A stretch of DNA of 20,364 bases from Deltaproteobacteria bacterium (GCA_003646995.1 QMLZ01000029.1:1-20364); one strand, 5' to 3'; shown: positions 11,206 to 19,711, counted from the first letter of the stretch. Notes: a model not told the origin generated them from the sequence alone. Translations and numbers: made by a program.

Positions 11206-11234
11206 ATATTAAAGGCTGGGGACATGTTTCGCAA
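11206..11234 (-). promoter_or_regulatory. putative promoter of the leftward phosphorylase-ligA cluster
   Basis: Read on the minus strand, TTGCGA (11234-11229) is separated by 17 bp from TAATAT (11211-11206). Each hexamer matches the sigma70 consensus at four of six positions. Transcription would begin near 11199, giving a leader of about 18 nt before the ATG at 11181. The region is AT-rich, so chance matches are likely; another TATAAT on this strand at 11263-11258 lacks a good -35. Confidence 0.35.
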
Positions 11235-11323
11235 TAAATAAGGGATTTGAGGTATAAATTATATAATTACTTAAAATCATAACACTTATGGAAAAATATT
11301 TTGCTGGAAAAGGAGAGAAAATG

Positions 11324-11332
11324 TGATAGAAT
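11324..11332 (+). promoter_or_regulatory. putative extended -10 promoter upstream of ffh
   Basis: TGATAGAAT fits the extended -10 form TG-n-TATAAT with one mismatch. No good -35 is present at 17 bp; TTGCTG at 11301-11306 would need a 20-bp spacer. Transcription would start near 11339, giving a leader of about 90 nt. An inverted repeat TTTGAA (11332-11337) / TTCAAA (11343-11348) with a 5-bp centre overlaps the predicted start site and could be an operator. Confidence 0.4.
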
Positions 11333-11371
11333 TTGAACGACATTCAAAAATGAAGCGGGATAAAATGCCTA

Positions 11372-11401
11372 TTGACAATTATTTAAAAAAAGGAGTAAAT
11401 T
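11372..11401 (+). promoter_or_regulatory. putative second promoter close to ffh
   Basis: A perfect -35 hexamer TTGACA (11372-11377) is followed after 18 bp by a weak -10, TAAATT (11396-11401). Transcription would begin near 11408, about 20 nt before the ffh ATG. The weak -10 makes this less sure than the -35 alone suggests. With the extended -10 at 11324 it may form a tandem pair driving the long operon. Confidence 0.35.
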
Positions 11402-11428
11402 TAATACTTTTGATTTTTGGCAAGGACA

Positions 11429-12754
11429 ATGTTTGAGACACTTACCGACAAGCTAAACGCGACTTTCCGACGGCTCACTGGGAGAGGGAAGCTTACTGAG
11501 GCCAATATACAGGATGCCCTCAAACAAGTGAGGATCGCGCTTTTAGAGGCGGATGTCAACTACAAGGTGGTGAAGGCCTTTATCGATGATATTCGCAAGA
11601 GGGCAATCGGGCAGGAGGTGCTGGAGAGTCTCACGCCCGGTCAACAATTTATCAAGATTGTCAACGACGAGTTGATTCAGCTCATGGGCGGAGAGATGAG
11701 CCCCCTTAATTTGAGGGGACCTACGCCCCATTGTATAATGCTGGTTGGGCTGCAGGGATCAGGAAAAACCACCACAGCAGCCAAGCTGGCAGCCCACATG
11801 AAGAAGAAGGGAAGGCATCCATACTTGGTGCCAGCGGATGTTTACAGGCCCGCAGCCATTGAACAATTGAGAAAGCTAGGGGAGCAGGTTTCCGCGCCGG
11901 TCCATGAGGCTGAACCTTCACAAAAGCCAGAGGACATTTGCGTTGAGGCAAGAGTGACTGCAGGCAGCCAAGGTGCGGACCTTCTTATAATTGATACTGC
12001 TGGCCGCCTACACATTGATGAAGCTTTAATGGCGGAGCTGGCCAGAATAAAGGAGAGGATGCTGCCCCAGGAGATACTGTTGGTGGCGGATGCCATGACA
12101 GGTCAAGATGCTGTGAATGTTGCGAAGCGTTTCAATGAGGTCCTGGATATCTCGGGCGTGATTTTGACGAAGATGGAGGGAGATGCTCGAGGGGGGGCGG
12201 CCCTTTCCATTAGGGCAGTCACTGGTAAACCTATAAAGTTTATTGGCGTTGGAGAGAAGATAGATGCACTTGAACCTTTCTTCCCTGAGCGAATGGCCTC
12301 GCGTATACTCGGGATGGGCGATGTCCTGACGCTTATTGAAAAGGCGCAAGAGGAGTTCGACCAAAAAGAAGCAGAAAAATTAGAGAAAAAGCTAAAGAAG
12401 GCGGAATTTGATTTTGAGGATTTTCTTGGCCAGCTACGACAGATCAAGAAACTTGGTTCCTTGGACCAGATCCTTGGCATGTTGCCTGGCATGGGTCAAT
12501 TAAAGAAGCTGAAACAATTGAAGCCGGACGAGAAGGAGTTGACAAAGGTAGAGGCCATAATAAATTCCATGACAAGAGAGGAAAGACGCAATTACAAGAT
12601 TATAAACGGTAGCCGGAGGCGGAGAATCGCGAAGGGCAGCGGCACTTCTGTCCAGGATGTCAACCGCCTAATAAAAAACTTTGCCCAAATGAAGAAGATG
12701 ATGGAGCGCTTCAGCAGAAAAGGGGCAAGATCATTGCCATCGTTGTTTTCATGA
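11429..12754 (+). CDS. ffh: signal recognition particle GTPase Ffh
   Basis: Ffh binds 4.5S RNA and signal sequences and delivers ribosome-nascent chains to FtsY at the membrane. I chose the ATG at 11429 (441 aa, MFETLTDKL as in the family) over an in-frame TTG at 11417; AAGGA at 11422-11426 is unusually close, 2 bp from the ATG. The N domain is followed by GTPase motifs: GLQGSGKTT (107-115), DTAGR (189-193), TKMEGDARGG (from 247) and GVGEKID. The M domain has PGMGQ and the RNA-binding segment SRRRRIAKGSGTSVQDVN. One oddity: the G4 motif, normally TKxD, reads TKME, an Asp-to-Glu change at the guanine-contacting position. It is the first gene of the long translation operon, and rpsP follows after 48 bp. 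Confidence 0.97.
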   Translation: MFETLTDKLNATFRRLTGRGKLTEANIQDALKQVRIALLEADVNYKVVKAFIDDIRKRAIGQEVLESLTPGQQFIKIVNDELIQLMGGEMSPLNLRGPTPHCIMLVGLQGSGKTTTAAKLAAHMKKKGRHPYLVPADVYRPAAIEQLRKLGEQVSAPVHEAEPSQKPEDICVEARVTAGSQGADLLIIDTAGRLHIDEALMAELARIKERMLPQEILLVADAMTGQDAVNVAKRFNEVLDISGVILTKMEGDARGGAALSIRAVTGKPIKFIGVGEKIDALEPFFPERMASRILGMGDVLTLIEKAQEEFDQKEAEKLEKKLKKAEFDFEDFLGQLRQIKKLGSLDQILGMLPGMGQLKKLKQLKPDEKELTKVEAIINSMTREERRNYKIINGSRRRRIAKGSGTSVQDVNRLIKNFAQMKKMMERFSRKGARSLPSLFS

Positions 12755-12802
12755 CGTGTTTAAAGATTAGTCATACTTAAGAAAGGGGGGTGATAGCGCT
12801 TT

Positions 12803-13045
12803 ATGGCTGTTAGAATTAGATTGGCGCGGATGGGCGCCAAAAAGAAACCATTTTACAGGCTGGTTGCGGCCGATTCTGAGGCGCCGCGTGACGGGAGATT
12901 TCTTGAGATCCTCGGCTATTATGATCCAATGAAAGACCCGGCTGAGGTAAAGATCCACGAGGAAAAGGTAAACTACTGGCTGAGCAAAGGAGCAGGCGTT
13001 TCGGACTCGGCGAGAGCGCTTCTTAAGAAGCAGGGATTGCTATAA
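12803..13045 (+). CDS. rpsP: 30S ribosomal protein S16
   Basis: S16 is a small-subunit protein that binds 16S rRNA early in 30S assembly. The 80-residue product starts [19 protein letters not shown] and contains the conserved [18 protein letters not shown] segment; length and sequence are fully typical. A very strong ribosome binding site (AAGGGGGGTGAT) lies upstream of the ATG. It sits between ffh and khpA, an arrangement common in this operon type. The following 150-bp gap is the longest inside the operon. Confidence 0.98.
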   Translation: MAVRIRLARMGAKKKPFYRLVAADSEAPRDGRFLEILGYYDPMKDPAEVKIHEEKVNYWLSKGAGVSDSARALLKKQGLL

Positions 13046-13195
13046 CGGTCCCGGCCGCAATCGATTGATTCAAGGGCAGGAAGGTGCCGTAGGAAAGCAA
13101 ACTTGAAACGTCCAAAGGTGGATGGCCTAGATTCCTTCGTTGGTATGTGACCGGCAACGGTGTGGCGGTGACCCCAAACACGGAGGTGAATGGAG
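13046..13195 (+). other. 150-bp rpsP-khpA spacer with possible RNA hairpins, function unknown
   Basis: No ORF or known RNA family was recognised here. Small hairpins can be drawn: CGTCCA/TGGATG around an AAGG loop, and ACCG-GCAA-CGGT with a GNRA-type tetraloop. GAAGG and CCTTC segments could close a larger arm around the first hairpin. The stretch ends with the khpA ribosome binding site GGAGGTGA (13182-13189). There is no U-tract, so it is not a standard terminator. Confidence 0.35.
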
Positions 13196-13426
13196 ATGAA
13201 GGACTTAATCGCATACATTGCTAAAGCGCTCGTGGATAAGCCGGAGGAAGTTGAGGTTAAAGAGATAGAGGGTGAGCAAACTTCCGTGATTGAATTGAAG
13301 GTGGCCAAGGAAGACCTCGGCAAGGTGATCGGCAAGCAAGGCCGCACCGCTCGAGCCATGAGAACAATTCTCAGCGCGGCCTCCACAAAGATCAACAAAC
13401 GGTCTGTGCTGGAGATTATTGAATAG
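13196..13426 (+). CDS. khpA: KH-domain RNA-binding protein KhpA
   Basis: KhpA is a single-KH RNA-binding protein (also known as YlqC) which in other bacteria partners with KhpB and affects cell division and translation. I chose the second ATG at 13196 (76 aa, [14 protein letters not shown]) because GGAGGTGA ends 6 bp before it; an ATG at 13190 directly abuts that site. The KH GxxG loop reads IGKQGR (45-50), followed by the helix [13 protein letters not shown]. It lies between rpsP and rimM, its usual position, and rimM starts 2 bp after its stop. Confidence 0.94.
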   Translation: MKDLIAYIAKALVDKPEEVEVKEIEGEQTSVIELKVAKEDLGKVIGKQGRTARAMRTILSAASTKINKRSVLEIIE

Positions 13427-13428
13427 CA

Positions 13429-13965
13429 TTGAGGCGATTCTCTTCGGCCGAGTTGATCATTATTGGAAAGGTGCGACGGCCTCACGGTCTGAAGGGCTTG
13501 CTTGTAGTTGAGTCTTACGCCGAGTCATGGGAATCGTTCCTAAAGGCAGGGTCCGTTTTTTTGGCTGATGCCTCTGGTGGCCTAAAAGAGTTCCGGGTAA
13601 GCTCTGCCAAGCCCTATAAGCAAGCGTTGCTGCTTAAACTGGAGGGCCTAGACTCGGTGGAGCAGGCTGGGGCCTTCAGGGGCTCTAACATAATGGCCAA
13701 AAAGAAATCTTTTAAGAAGGCCCGCGAAGACGAATTCTTTTGGTTTGAACTCTTAGGCCTCGAAGTGTACTGCGAAGATGGATCATATGTCGGCCGCCTA
13801 AAACAGATAATCCCTACTCCTGCCAATGACGTCTATGTAGTGAGGAACAAGGAACAGGAATACCTGATTCCTGCCACTACCGAGGTAGTACGTGAAGTGG
13901 ATCTTATGCGGGGCAGGATGATTATCTCACCTTTGGACGGCATGCTGGAGATAGATGGAAATTGA
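13429..13965 (+). CDS. rimM: ribosome maturation factor RimM
   Basis: RimM binds S19 and helps mature the 30S head domain. The product is 178 residues with a TTG start at 13429; the frame is closed just upstream by TGA at 13420-13422, so the only other early start is a TTG at 13453, also without a good ribosome binding site. The N-terminal barrel shows the signature [12 protein letters not shown] (12-23). The C-terminal PRC-barrel has [10 protein letters not shown] (104-113) and [10 protein letters not shown] (129-138). Weak initiation signals and a 2-bp gap suggest translational coupling to khpA. Its 3' end overlaps trmD by 11 bp. Confidence 0.94.
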   Translation: MRRFSSAELIIIGKVRRPHGLKGLLVVESYAESWESFLKAGSVFLADASGGLKEFRVSSAKPYKQALLLKLEGLDSVEQAGAFRGSNIMAKKKSFKKAREDEFFWFELLGLEVYCEDGSYVGRLKQIIPTPANDVYVVRNKEQEYLIPATTEVVREVDLMRGRMIISPLDGMLEIDGN

Positions 13966-14707
13966 GATCCTTACCATTTTCCCCGAAATCTTTGGGTCGG
14001 GTTACATCAAGACCGGAATCCTGGGAAAGGCCATAGAGAGGGGACTGGTGAGGATCAATGTGATAAATATTCGAGATTTTACCGATGATCCGCACCGGAG
14101 CACTGACGATCGGCCATATGGGGGAGGCGAAGGCATGGTTATGAAGCCCGAACCCATAGTCCGTGCTGTTGAGTCCTTGCAAACTCGGACCGGAAACACT
14201 ACGAGGATACTTTTAAGCCCTCAGGGAGAAAGATTTGAACAGAAAATCGCGTGGGAACTGGCTGGCTATGATCGTTTGGTGCTCATATGTGGCAGGTATG
14301 AAGGGGTGGACGAGAGGGTGAAGGAATTTTGTGTTGACCGAGAAATATCCATCGGCGACTACGTGCTGTCGGGTGGGGAACTGGCGGCCTTGGTGGTGAT
14401 AGACGCTGTGGCGCGATTATTGCCCGGAGTGGTGGGCAACTATGCATCCGTGGAAAGGGATTCTTTTAGGAACGGGCTTCTTGAGTATCCTCAATATACC
14501 AGGCCAAGGGTATTCAGGGGAAAGGCTGTGCCGGAGATATTACTATCAGGTGATCACCAAAGGATAAAATTGTGGCGAAGAAGGGAGTCCTTGAAGCGGA
14601 CTGCATTGAGGAGGCCTGATCTGTTAGCCAAGGCACGGCTGTCTAAGGAAGACATGGAGACACTGAAAGAACTTTCCCGGGAAATCAAGCCTGAGGGGGA
14701 CAAGTAA
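13955..14707 (+). CDS. trmD: tRNA (guanine37-N1)-methyltransferase TrmD
   Basis: TrmD is a SPOUT-class dimer that uses SAM to make m1G37 next to the anticodon, preventing +1 frameshifting. The 250-residue protein has the family start [10 protein letters not shown] and a full set of motifs: [17 protein letters not shown] (51-67), LSPQG (87-91), [10 protein letters not shown] (112-121), and the knot segment [11 protein letters not shown] (132-142). The catalytic Asp is D169 in ERDSF, the same number as in E. coli. The ATG overlaps rimM by 11 bp and GGAGATAG serves as ribosome binding site. The next gene encodes a second SPOUT enzyme. Confidence 0.97.
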   Translation: MEIEILTIFPEIFGSGYIKTGILGKAIERGLVRINVINIRDFTDDPHRSTDDRPYGGGEGMVMKPEPIVRAVESLQTRTGNTTRILLSPQGERFEQKIAWELAGYDRLVLICGRYEGVDERVKEFCVDREISIGDYVLSGGELAALVVIDAVARLLPGVVGNYASVERDSFRNGLLEYPQYTRPRVFRGKAVPEILLSGDHQRIKLWRRRESLKRTALRRPDLLAKARLSKEDMETLKELSREIKPEGDK

Positions 14708-14714
14708 GGGCTAT

Positions 14715-15269
14715 ATGCGGCTTTATCTTGGGCTGGTTCATTTTCCCGTGTATAACAAGAACCGCGATACCATAGCGTCGGCAGTGACGACCCTTGATAT
14801 TCACGATATAAGCAGGCTGGCTAGGACATATGGTTCAAAAGGATTTTTCGTGATAACTCCTTTGAAAGACCAAAAAAGATTGGTGGAAAGGATCAGGGAG
14901 CATTGGACAGAGGGCTACGGTGGCTTGTATAACCCTGACCGCAAGGAAGCCTTAGAACTGGTTCATTTGGTTGACACTGTTGAGTATGCAAGGGAAGAGA
15001 TAACCAAGATAGAAGGAGAAAGGCCGGTCCTTTTGGCAACAGACGCCTCAAAAGGTGTGGGAAGGACGATCGGGTATAAGGAGGCGCGGAACTTGCTAGA
15101 GAAAAACAGGCCCGTATGCCTGTGTTTTGGGACGGCCTGGGGTCTTCATAGATCAGTATTGGAAGCAGCTGACTATGTGTTGGAGCCCGTATACGGGCCC
15201 ACTGAATATAATCACCTGTCGGTAAGGGCAGCAGCCTCTATAATTGTAGACCGACTGGTGGGGAGATAA
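14715..15269 (+). CDS. SPOUT-superfamily RNA methyltransferase (COG4752-type)
   Basis: This 184-residue protein matches the 'RNA methyltransferase' family found right after trmD in many Desulfobacterota, Thermotogae and related genomes. It begins [15 protein letters not shown] (2-16), and has LLATDASKG (106-114), a SAM-pocket-like CFGTAWGLH (137-145), and [12 protein letters not shown] (165-176), which resembles the trefoil-knot signature of SPOUT enzymes. The substrate is not known to me; tRNA or rRNA is likely from fold and location. The ATG follows the trmD stop by 7 bp with TAAGGG overlapping the stop as ribosome binding site. Confidence 0.86.
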   Translation: MRLYLGLVHFPVYNKNRDTIASAVTTLDIHDISRLARTYGSKGFFVITPLKDQKRLVERIREHWTEGYGGLYNPDRKEALELVHLVDTVEYAREEITKIEGERPVLLATDASKGVGRTIGYKEARNLLEKNRPVCLCFGTAWGLHRSVLEAADYVLEPVYGPTEYNHLSVRAAASIIVDRLVGR

Positions 15270-15294
15270 ATTTTCCGGCAGGAGGAATTGTAGA

Positions 15295-15639
15295 ATGGAC
15301 GTAATGGATATCTTAGAGAAAGAGCAAATGCGTACAGATATTCCGGACTTCAGGGAGGGGGATACAGTAAAAGTGCATGCCCGGATCAAAGAGGGAGACA
15401 AGGAGAGGATACAGGTCTTTGAGGGGGTGGTTATTAGGAAGCGTAAAGGAAAAACCGGGGCCACCTTCACTGTGCGCAAGGTTAGCTATGGTATCGGCGT
15501 GGAGAGGATTTTCCCGCTTCATTCTCCCCTTATTGATAAGATAGAGGTTGTCACTAGAGGCAAGGTTAGGCGCAGCCGACTCTACTACCTACGGGGGCTG
15601 CGGGGTAAGGCTGCAAGAATCAAAGAAAGAAGAATTTAG
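15295..15639 (+). CDS. rplS: 50S ribosomal protein L19
   Basis: L19 lies at the 30S-50S interface. The product has 114 residues, the standard length. Typical segments are [48 protein letters not shown], and the basic tail [19 protein letters not shown] (each compressed here from contiguous runs). AGGAGG lies well placed before ATG 15295; a second in-frame ATG is at 15304, but the first has better spacing. It sits 25 bp after the SPOUT gene and 18 bp before rnhB. Confidence 0.98.
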   Translation: MDVMDILEKEQMRTDIPDFREGDTVKVHARIKEGDKERIQVFEGVVIRKRKGKTGATFTVRKVSYGIGVERIFPLHSPLIDKIEVVTRGKVRRSRLYYLRGLRGKAARIKERRI

Positions 15640-15657
15640 CGGTCTAGCTGGGACAGC

Positions 15658-16311
15658 TTGGAACTCCACGAAAAGAAGCTTTTTTTGTTTCCCGAGCTGA
15701 GTGGTTCCTCATTGGAGCACGGCACGTCTTACTATGAGCAACTAGTTGCAAGTTACGGGTACAAACATATAGCGGGAATCGATGAGGCGGGCAGGGGACC
15801 TCTTGCAGGACCGGTGGTGGCAGCAGCGGTAATATTGGGCGCTGGTGTAACCACGAATGGGATAAGGGATTCCAAGGCAATGACCGAGAAGGCTCGCAAC
15901 GAAGCCTTCCGCAGCCTGACACAGGGTGGTGCGTTGGTCGGTATTGGTGTGGCCTCGCCCAAGGAAATTGATAAAAACAATATCCTTAATGCCACGCTGC
16001 AGGCCATGAGAAGGGCTGTCACTAGTCTTCCTGTCAAGGCCGATTACCTGTTGGTGGACGGAGTTAATACTGTACCCCTCGAGATTCCCCAAAAATGTAT
16101 TGTAAAAGGCGATCGATTGTGCCTGAGTATTTCCGCGGCTTCAATCGTGGCCAAGGTATACAGGGACAGGATAATGTACTCGTATCACCAAAAATATCCG
16201 CAGTACGGGTTTGATAGAAATAAAGGCTATGGAACCAAGGAACACATGGATGCTCTCAAGAGCTTTGGTCCTTGTCCTATTCATAGGTTAACGTTTAGGG
16301 GAGTGAGCTAA
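15658..16311 (+). CDS. rnhB: ribonuclease HII
   Basis: RNase HII cleaves RNA in RNA/DNA hybrids and starts removal of single ribonucleotides from DNA. The 217-residue product begins at a TTG (15658) with a weak GGGA ribosome binding site; the first ~30 residues are poorly conserved, so a later start such as TTG 15712 remains possible. Core motifs are clear: GIDEAGRGPLAGP with metal-binding D42 and E43, LLVDG with D134, and SISAASIVAKVYRD followed by YGFDRNKGYGT. Length suits the family (about 200-220). It is placed between rplS and yraN, as in many proteobacteria; yraN begins at the next base after its stop. Confidence 0.95.
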   Translation: MELHEKKLFLFPELSGSSLEHGTSYYEQLVASYGYKHIAGIDEAGRGPLAGPVVAAAVILGAGVTTNGIRDSKAMTEKARNEAFRSLTQGGALVGIGVASPKEIDKNNILNATLQAMRRAVTSLPVKADYLLVDGVNTVPLEIPQKCIVKGDRLCLSISAASIVAKVYRDRIMYSYHQKYPQYGFDRNKGYGTKEHMDALKSFGPCPIHRLTFRGVS

Positions 16312-16680
16312 GTGAGTAAGGACAGGATTAAGCTGGGGAACAAGGGCGAAGAGCTTGCTCTCAAGGTACTGAGAAAAATGGGTTATAAGCCGCTGGTTAG
16401 TAATTTCCGTTGCTCCCTTGGGGAGATCGACCTTGTTGCAAAAGACGGGGAGACACTGGTGTTTATTGAGATCAAGACCAGAAGGCATCGTTCGCTGGGT
16501 TATGCAAAGGAAGCGGTTCACCGGAGGAAACAAAGACAGATTTCGAGGGCCGCTCTGGTTTATATGAAGCAAAACCGCTGTGAAAACATAAGAGCAAGGT
16601 TCGACGTGGTGGCGGTTAACTTAACATCCCATGGCCCTGACATTGAGGTGATCAAGGATGCCTTTGAACTTGCCTATTAG
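16312..16680 (+). CDS. YraN/UPF0102 family putative endonuclease
   Basis: This 122-residue protein starts with GTG directly after the rnhB stop, with GGGGAGTGAG upstream inside rnhB as ribosome binding site. It belongs to UPF0102 (YraN), which has a restriction-endonuclease-like fold. The predicted metal site is visible: GEIDLV with E38 and D40, and FIEIKTR with E53 and K55, the classic D...ExK pattern. The N-terminal GNKGEELALKVLRKMGY helix is also typical. Biological role is not firmly established in the family; DNA or RNA processing is inferred from the fold. It is co-transcribed between rnhB and rsmI, its usual neighbours. Confidence 0.9.
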   Translation: MSKDRIKLGNKGEELALKVLRKMGYKPLVSNFRCSLGEIDLVAKDGETLVFIEIKTRRHRSLGYAKEAVHRRKQRQISRAALVYMKQNRCENIRARFDVVAVNLTSHGPDIEVIKDAFELAY

Positions 16681-16735
16681 ACGTACGCTTGGTCTGGATT
16701 GGTGTTTTGGCCTTGGGGTTTTATGCTGCTGAACG

Positions 16736-17677
16736 ATGAAACGATTCTCAGGAGCTAAAGGAGTATTGTACGTAGTGGCAACCCCCATAGGTAACTTGGG
16801 AGACATTACATTACGCGCTTTGGAGGTGTTGAAGGAAGTTGATGTAATTGCGGCCGAAGGAGTCAATCGAACAAAGGCATTGTGTAACTACTATGGGATA
16901 AAGACTAGGTTGCGGCGTTTCAACCAGCACAATCAGCGGAAGGCGGGTCCCGAGCTAATTGGGTTGCTTGGATCGGGCAAGAACGTGGCTTTGGTCACTA
17001 ACGCAGGAACACCTTGTATTTCTGATCCCGGTGTGTACCTAGTAAGCTCTGCCTTGGAAGCAGGGTTGCAGGTCGTACCCGTACCTGGTCCTAGCGCCGT
17101 AACCGCTGGCCTTTCCGTCTCTGGGACTCGGGCCGACAAGTTTGTCTTTCTGGGGTTTTTGCCGGCGAGACGAGGCCAGAGGCGCAAGGAGTTGGATCGA
17201 TGGAAGAGACAGGTCTTGCCATTGGTGATTTATGAGGCGCCTCATCGCATAAAAGATACATTGAGGGATATTCTTGAGGTCATAGGGGAGGTCCGCATCA
17301 CCATGCTGAGGGAGTTGACAAAGGTGCACGAGGAGATCAGGCGCCACAGGGCCAGTGAAATGCTGAAGTCAGTGGAAGGCTCAGAGGTGAGGGGGGAGAT
17401 TGTCCTTGTGGTGGAGGCTGCTTCTGGAAAGGAGGAAGCTCTAAACGAAGAAATAAAGGCTTATTTAGATAGGCTGGTTCTCAGGGAGGATTTGCCGATA
17501 AAGCAAATCGCTACTAAGATCTCTGCTGAGACGGGAAGTTCATATAGAAAGATATACAAGGCGTGCTTGGAAATGCGGCGGGCATTAAAAGAGGGCATGG
17601 AAGGAGAGACTTTAGCGGCTCAACATGCAAAGGCTGGAAGGCATGGAAGTAAGCAAGACCCTGAGGGTGACCAATAA
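16736..17677 (+). CDS. rsmI: 16S rRNA (cytidine1402-2'-O)-methyltransferase RsmI, with altered motifs
   Basis: RsmI methylates the ribose of C1402 in the decoding centre using SAM (tetrapyrrole methylase fold). The 313-residue product shows VVATPIGNLGDITLRALE (13-30), the PGPSAVTAGLSVSG region, the FLPARRGQR segment and IYEAPHRI. Several residues normally invariant differ: AEDTRxT reads AEGVNRT (40-46), SDAGTP reads TNAGTP (88-93) and HNE reads HNQ (65-67). The fold is clearly intact, so divergence, altered substrate use or reduced activity are all possible. ATG 16736 lacks a good ribosome binding site; AAGGAG lies only 2 bp before an in-frame TTG at 16766, and I kept the ATG. The C-terminus overlaps the HPr gene by 35 bp. 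Confidence 0.88.
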   Translation: MKRFSGAKGVLYVVATPIGNLGDITLRALEVLKEVDVIAAEGVNRTKALCNYYGIKTRLRRFNQHNQRKAGPELIGLLGSGKNVALVTNAGTPCISDPGVYLVSSALEAGLQVVPVPGPSAVTAGLSVSGTRADKFVFLGFLPARRGQRRKELDRWKRQVLPLVIYEAPHRIKDTLRDILEVIGEVRITMLRELTKVHEEIRRHRASEMLKSVEGSEVRGEIVLVVEAASGKEEALNEEIKAYLDRLVLREDLPIKQIATKISAETGSSYRKIYKACLEMRRALKEGMEGETLAAQHAKAGRHGSKQDPEGDQ

Positions 17678-17915
17678 CCTTGGCTTACATGCACGGGCTG
17701 CGGCCAAGATTGTGGATTTGGTCAGAAAACACAGCGCAGAGCTGTACTTGAGAAAGGATGATCAAGAGGTCGACGGATCAAGTATCCTTTCCATTTTAAC
17801 CTTGGCATGCCCAAAGGGTACCGAGGTTCATGTTAGGGCGGTTGGAGAAGACTCACAAAAGCTCTTGGAGGAGCTGGAATCTTTATTTGAGGGGAAATTT
17901 GGGGAAGGGCAATGA
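17643..17915 (+). CDS. phosphocarrier protein HPr of the PTS
   Basis: HPr carries phosphate from enzyme I to PTS acceptors. I chose ATG 17643 (90 aa) since it gives normal HPr length and start (MEVSKTLRVTN); ATG 17625 would add six residues and has no ribosome binding site, while AAAGG at 17629-17633 serves 17643. The active-site His is H16 in GLHARAAAK; the usual Pro after Arg (HARPA) is Ala here. DGSSIL places Ser47 where the regulatory Ser46 lies in Gram-positive HPr. The gene overlaps rsmI by 35 bp and ptsI by 4 bp (ATGA). No sugar-specific EII component is in the window, so the role may be regulatory. Confidence 0.93.
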   Translation: MEVSKTLRVTNNLGLHARAAAKIVDLVRKHSAELYLRKDDQEVDGSSILSILTLACPKGTEVHVRAVGEDSQKLLEELESLFEGKFGEGQ

Positions 17916-19711
17916 CAGCCCATGAATCAGAGCAAAAAAAGGTGCTTCGGGGGATAGGGGTCTCACCTGGGATCGTGATCGGGAAGGCCCATCTTGTTGA
18001 TAGAAGCAGGGTGAAGATTTTCTACCACTACTTGGTGGACGAGGAACAAGTGGAAAAAGAGCTGAAGAGGTTCCGTGATGCGCTAAAAAAAACAGAAGAA
18101 CAGCTACTGGGCCTCAGAAATAACATGCCCGAGCACATAAAACAGCACGGGTTCATTATTGATAGCCATCTTATGATCTTGAAGGATGGCATGCTCACGG
18201 ACGCTACCGAAGAAACTATTCTTAAAGAGAAGATCAATGCTGAGTGGGCCATTAGAAAATCCCTGAATAATATCCGTAAGATGTTCGGGGAAATCGATGA
18301 CGAATATATCCGGAATCGTCTTTTTGACGTGGAAAACGTTACCGAAAGGATCTTGCGGAACCTTTCAGGGGAGGAGCAAGAGAGCCTCGCAAAAATAACT
18401 AACAAGGTAATAATTGTGGCACATGAACTAACACCTTGTGACACTACGGAAATGAATGTCAACAAGGTAATGGGGTTCATAACAGACGTAGGAGGCCGGA
18501 CCTCGCATACAGCTATAATGGCGCAAGCCCTTGAGTTGCCGGCAGTCGTGGGACTGGAGACAGCTACTAGGGTAATCGAAGATGGGGACTTGCTCATTGT
18601 CGATGGAACCACAGGTGAGGTAATCGTTAACCCTGACGATGCCGACATCATTTTCTATCAAGAAAAGCACTTTCGGCTGGAGAGATACAAGACCAATATA
18701 GCGAAAACAAGCCATCTGCCTGCCGAGACCATTGACGGACACAGGGTAGCGGTAAAGGCAAATATTGAGTTTTTGGAGGAGGTGGCAGCGGTAAAGGAGC
18801 ATGGTGGTGAAGGCATAGGACTGTACCGGACCGAATTCCTATACCTGCGGTGCAGAGCCCTTCCCACTGAAGAGGATTTGTTCGAAGACTACAAGGAAGT
18901 GGCACGGGTGATGGCCCCGGATCCCGTTACCATAAGGACCCTTGATATGGGGGGGGATAAATTTGCGCCTGATTTCTCAGGCACAAAGGAGACTAATCCG
19001 GCTCTCGGACTAAGGGCAATAAGGTTTTGTTTGAAGCAACCTGAAATCTTTAAGCAGCAGCTTAGGGCCATACTTAAGGCAAGTGCGCACGGGAATATCC
19101 ACCTGATGTTTCCCATGATTTCGGGAGTACAAGAAATTCTTGATGCAAAGCGGATCTTGGAGGAAGTCAGACAAGAGTTGGACAAAAAAGGTGAGGCCTA
19201 CGATCCACACATGAAGGTGGGGATCATGATAGAAGTTCCTTCGGCAGTAACCATGGCAGAGGTCCTAGCCGAGCATGTTGATTTCTTCAGTATCGGCACA
19301 AATGACCTAATTCAGTATGCTTTGGCCATCGATCGGGTAAACGAGCATGTTGCCTATATGTACCAGCCCTATCACCCCGCCATATTAAGGATGATCAAAA
19401 TGGTTGTGGATGCTGGCAAGGCAGCAGATATCCCGGTGGCCCTATGCGGTGAGATGGCTGGCGATCCTCTTTGTACAGGCATTCTTCTTGGACTTGGTAT
19501 TCAAGAGTTTAGCATGAATCCAAGGTCTATCCCTGTTATAAAGAAGGTTATCAGGGCCTTGGCAATGAAAGACGCAAAGCAGGATCTGGCTGAGGTGATG
19601 AAAATGTCTACCGCCAAAGAGGTTCGTGATTACCTGAGTGGGGCAATGGGGCCTAAACTGGTAGAGCTGGGCCTTGAAGAGCATCTACCCGCATCACAGA
19701 AGACTTCCTAA
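17912..19711 (+). CDS. ptsI: PTS enzyme I (phosphoenolpyruvate-protein phosphotransferase)
   Basis: Enzyme I autophosphorylates from PEP and passes the phosphate to HPr. The product has 599 residues, slightly above the usual ~575. The N-terminal HPr-binding helical domain is followed by [12 protein letters not shown] with the phosphorylated H199, and the swivelling domain [13 protein letters not shown]. The PEP-binding barrel shows [48 protein letters not shown] and [10 protein letters not shown] with acid/base C512. All catalytic residues are present. ATG overlaps the HPr stop (ATGA), so the two are translationally coupled. smpB begins 16 bp after the stop. Confidence 0.97.
   Translation: MTAHESEQKKVLRGIGVSPGIVIGKAHLVDRSRVKIFYHYLVDEEQVEKELKRFRDALKKTEEQLLGLRNNMPEHIKQHGFIIDSHLMILKDGMLTDATEETILKEKINAEWAIRKSLNNIRKMFGEIDDEYIRNRLFDVENVTERILRNLSGEEQESLAKITNKVIIVAHELTPCDTTEMNVNKVMGFITDVGGRTSHTAIMAQALELPAVVGLETATRVIEDGDLLIVDGTTGEVIVNPDDADIIFYQEKHFRLERYKTNIAKTSHLPAETIDGHRVAVKANIEFLEEVAAVKEHGGEGIGLYRTEFLYLRCRALPTEEDLFEDYKEVARVMAPDPVTIRTLDMGGDKFAPDFSGTKETNPALGLRAIRFCLKQPEIFKQQLRAILKASAHGNIHLMFPMISGVQEILDAKRILEEVRQELDKKGEAYDPHMKVGIMIEVPSAVTMAEVLAEHVDFFSIGTNDLIQYALAIDRVNEHVAYMYQPYHPAILRMIKMVVDAGKAADIPVALCGEMAGDPLCTGILLGLGIQEFSMNPRSIPVIKKVIRALAMKDAKQDLAEVMKMSTAKEVRDYLSGAMGPKLVELGLEEHLPASQKTS

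Larger units (their letters stand above)
11182..11428. other. AT-rich divergent intergenic region
   Basis: This 247-bp stretch separates the leftward phosphorylase-ligA cluster from the rightward ffh operon. It contains promoter-like sequences for both directions, the inverted repeat TTTGAA-n5-TTCAAA (11332-11348), and an AAGGAG (11390-11395) with no usable start codon after it. No ORF or RNA gene was recognised. Confidence 0.6.

Noticed and set aside
18028..18651. 207-codon open frame antisense to ptsI.
   Set aside because: Composition is low-complexity and Ser/Phe rich, as expected from the reverse of an enzyme I coding frame; no plausible domain.
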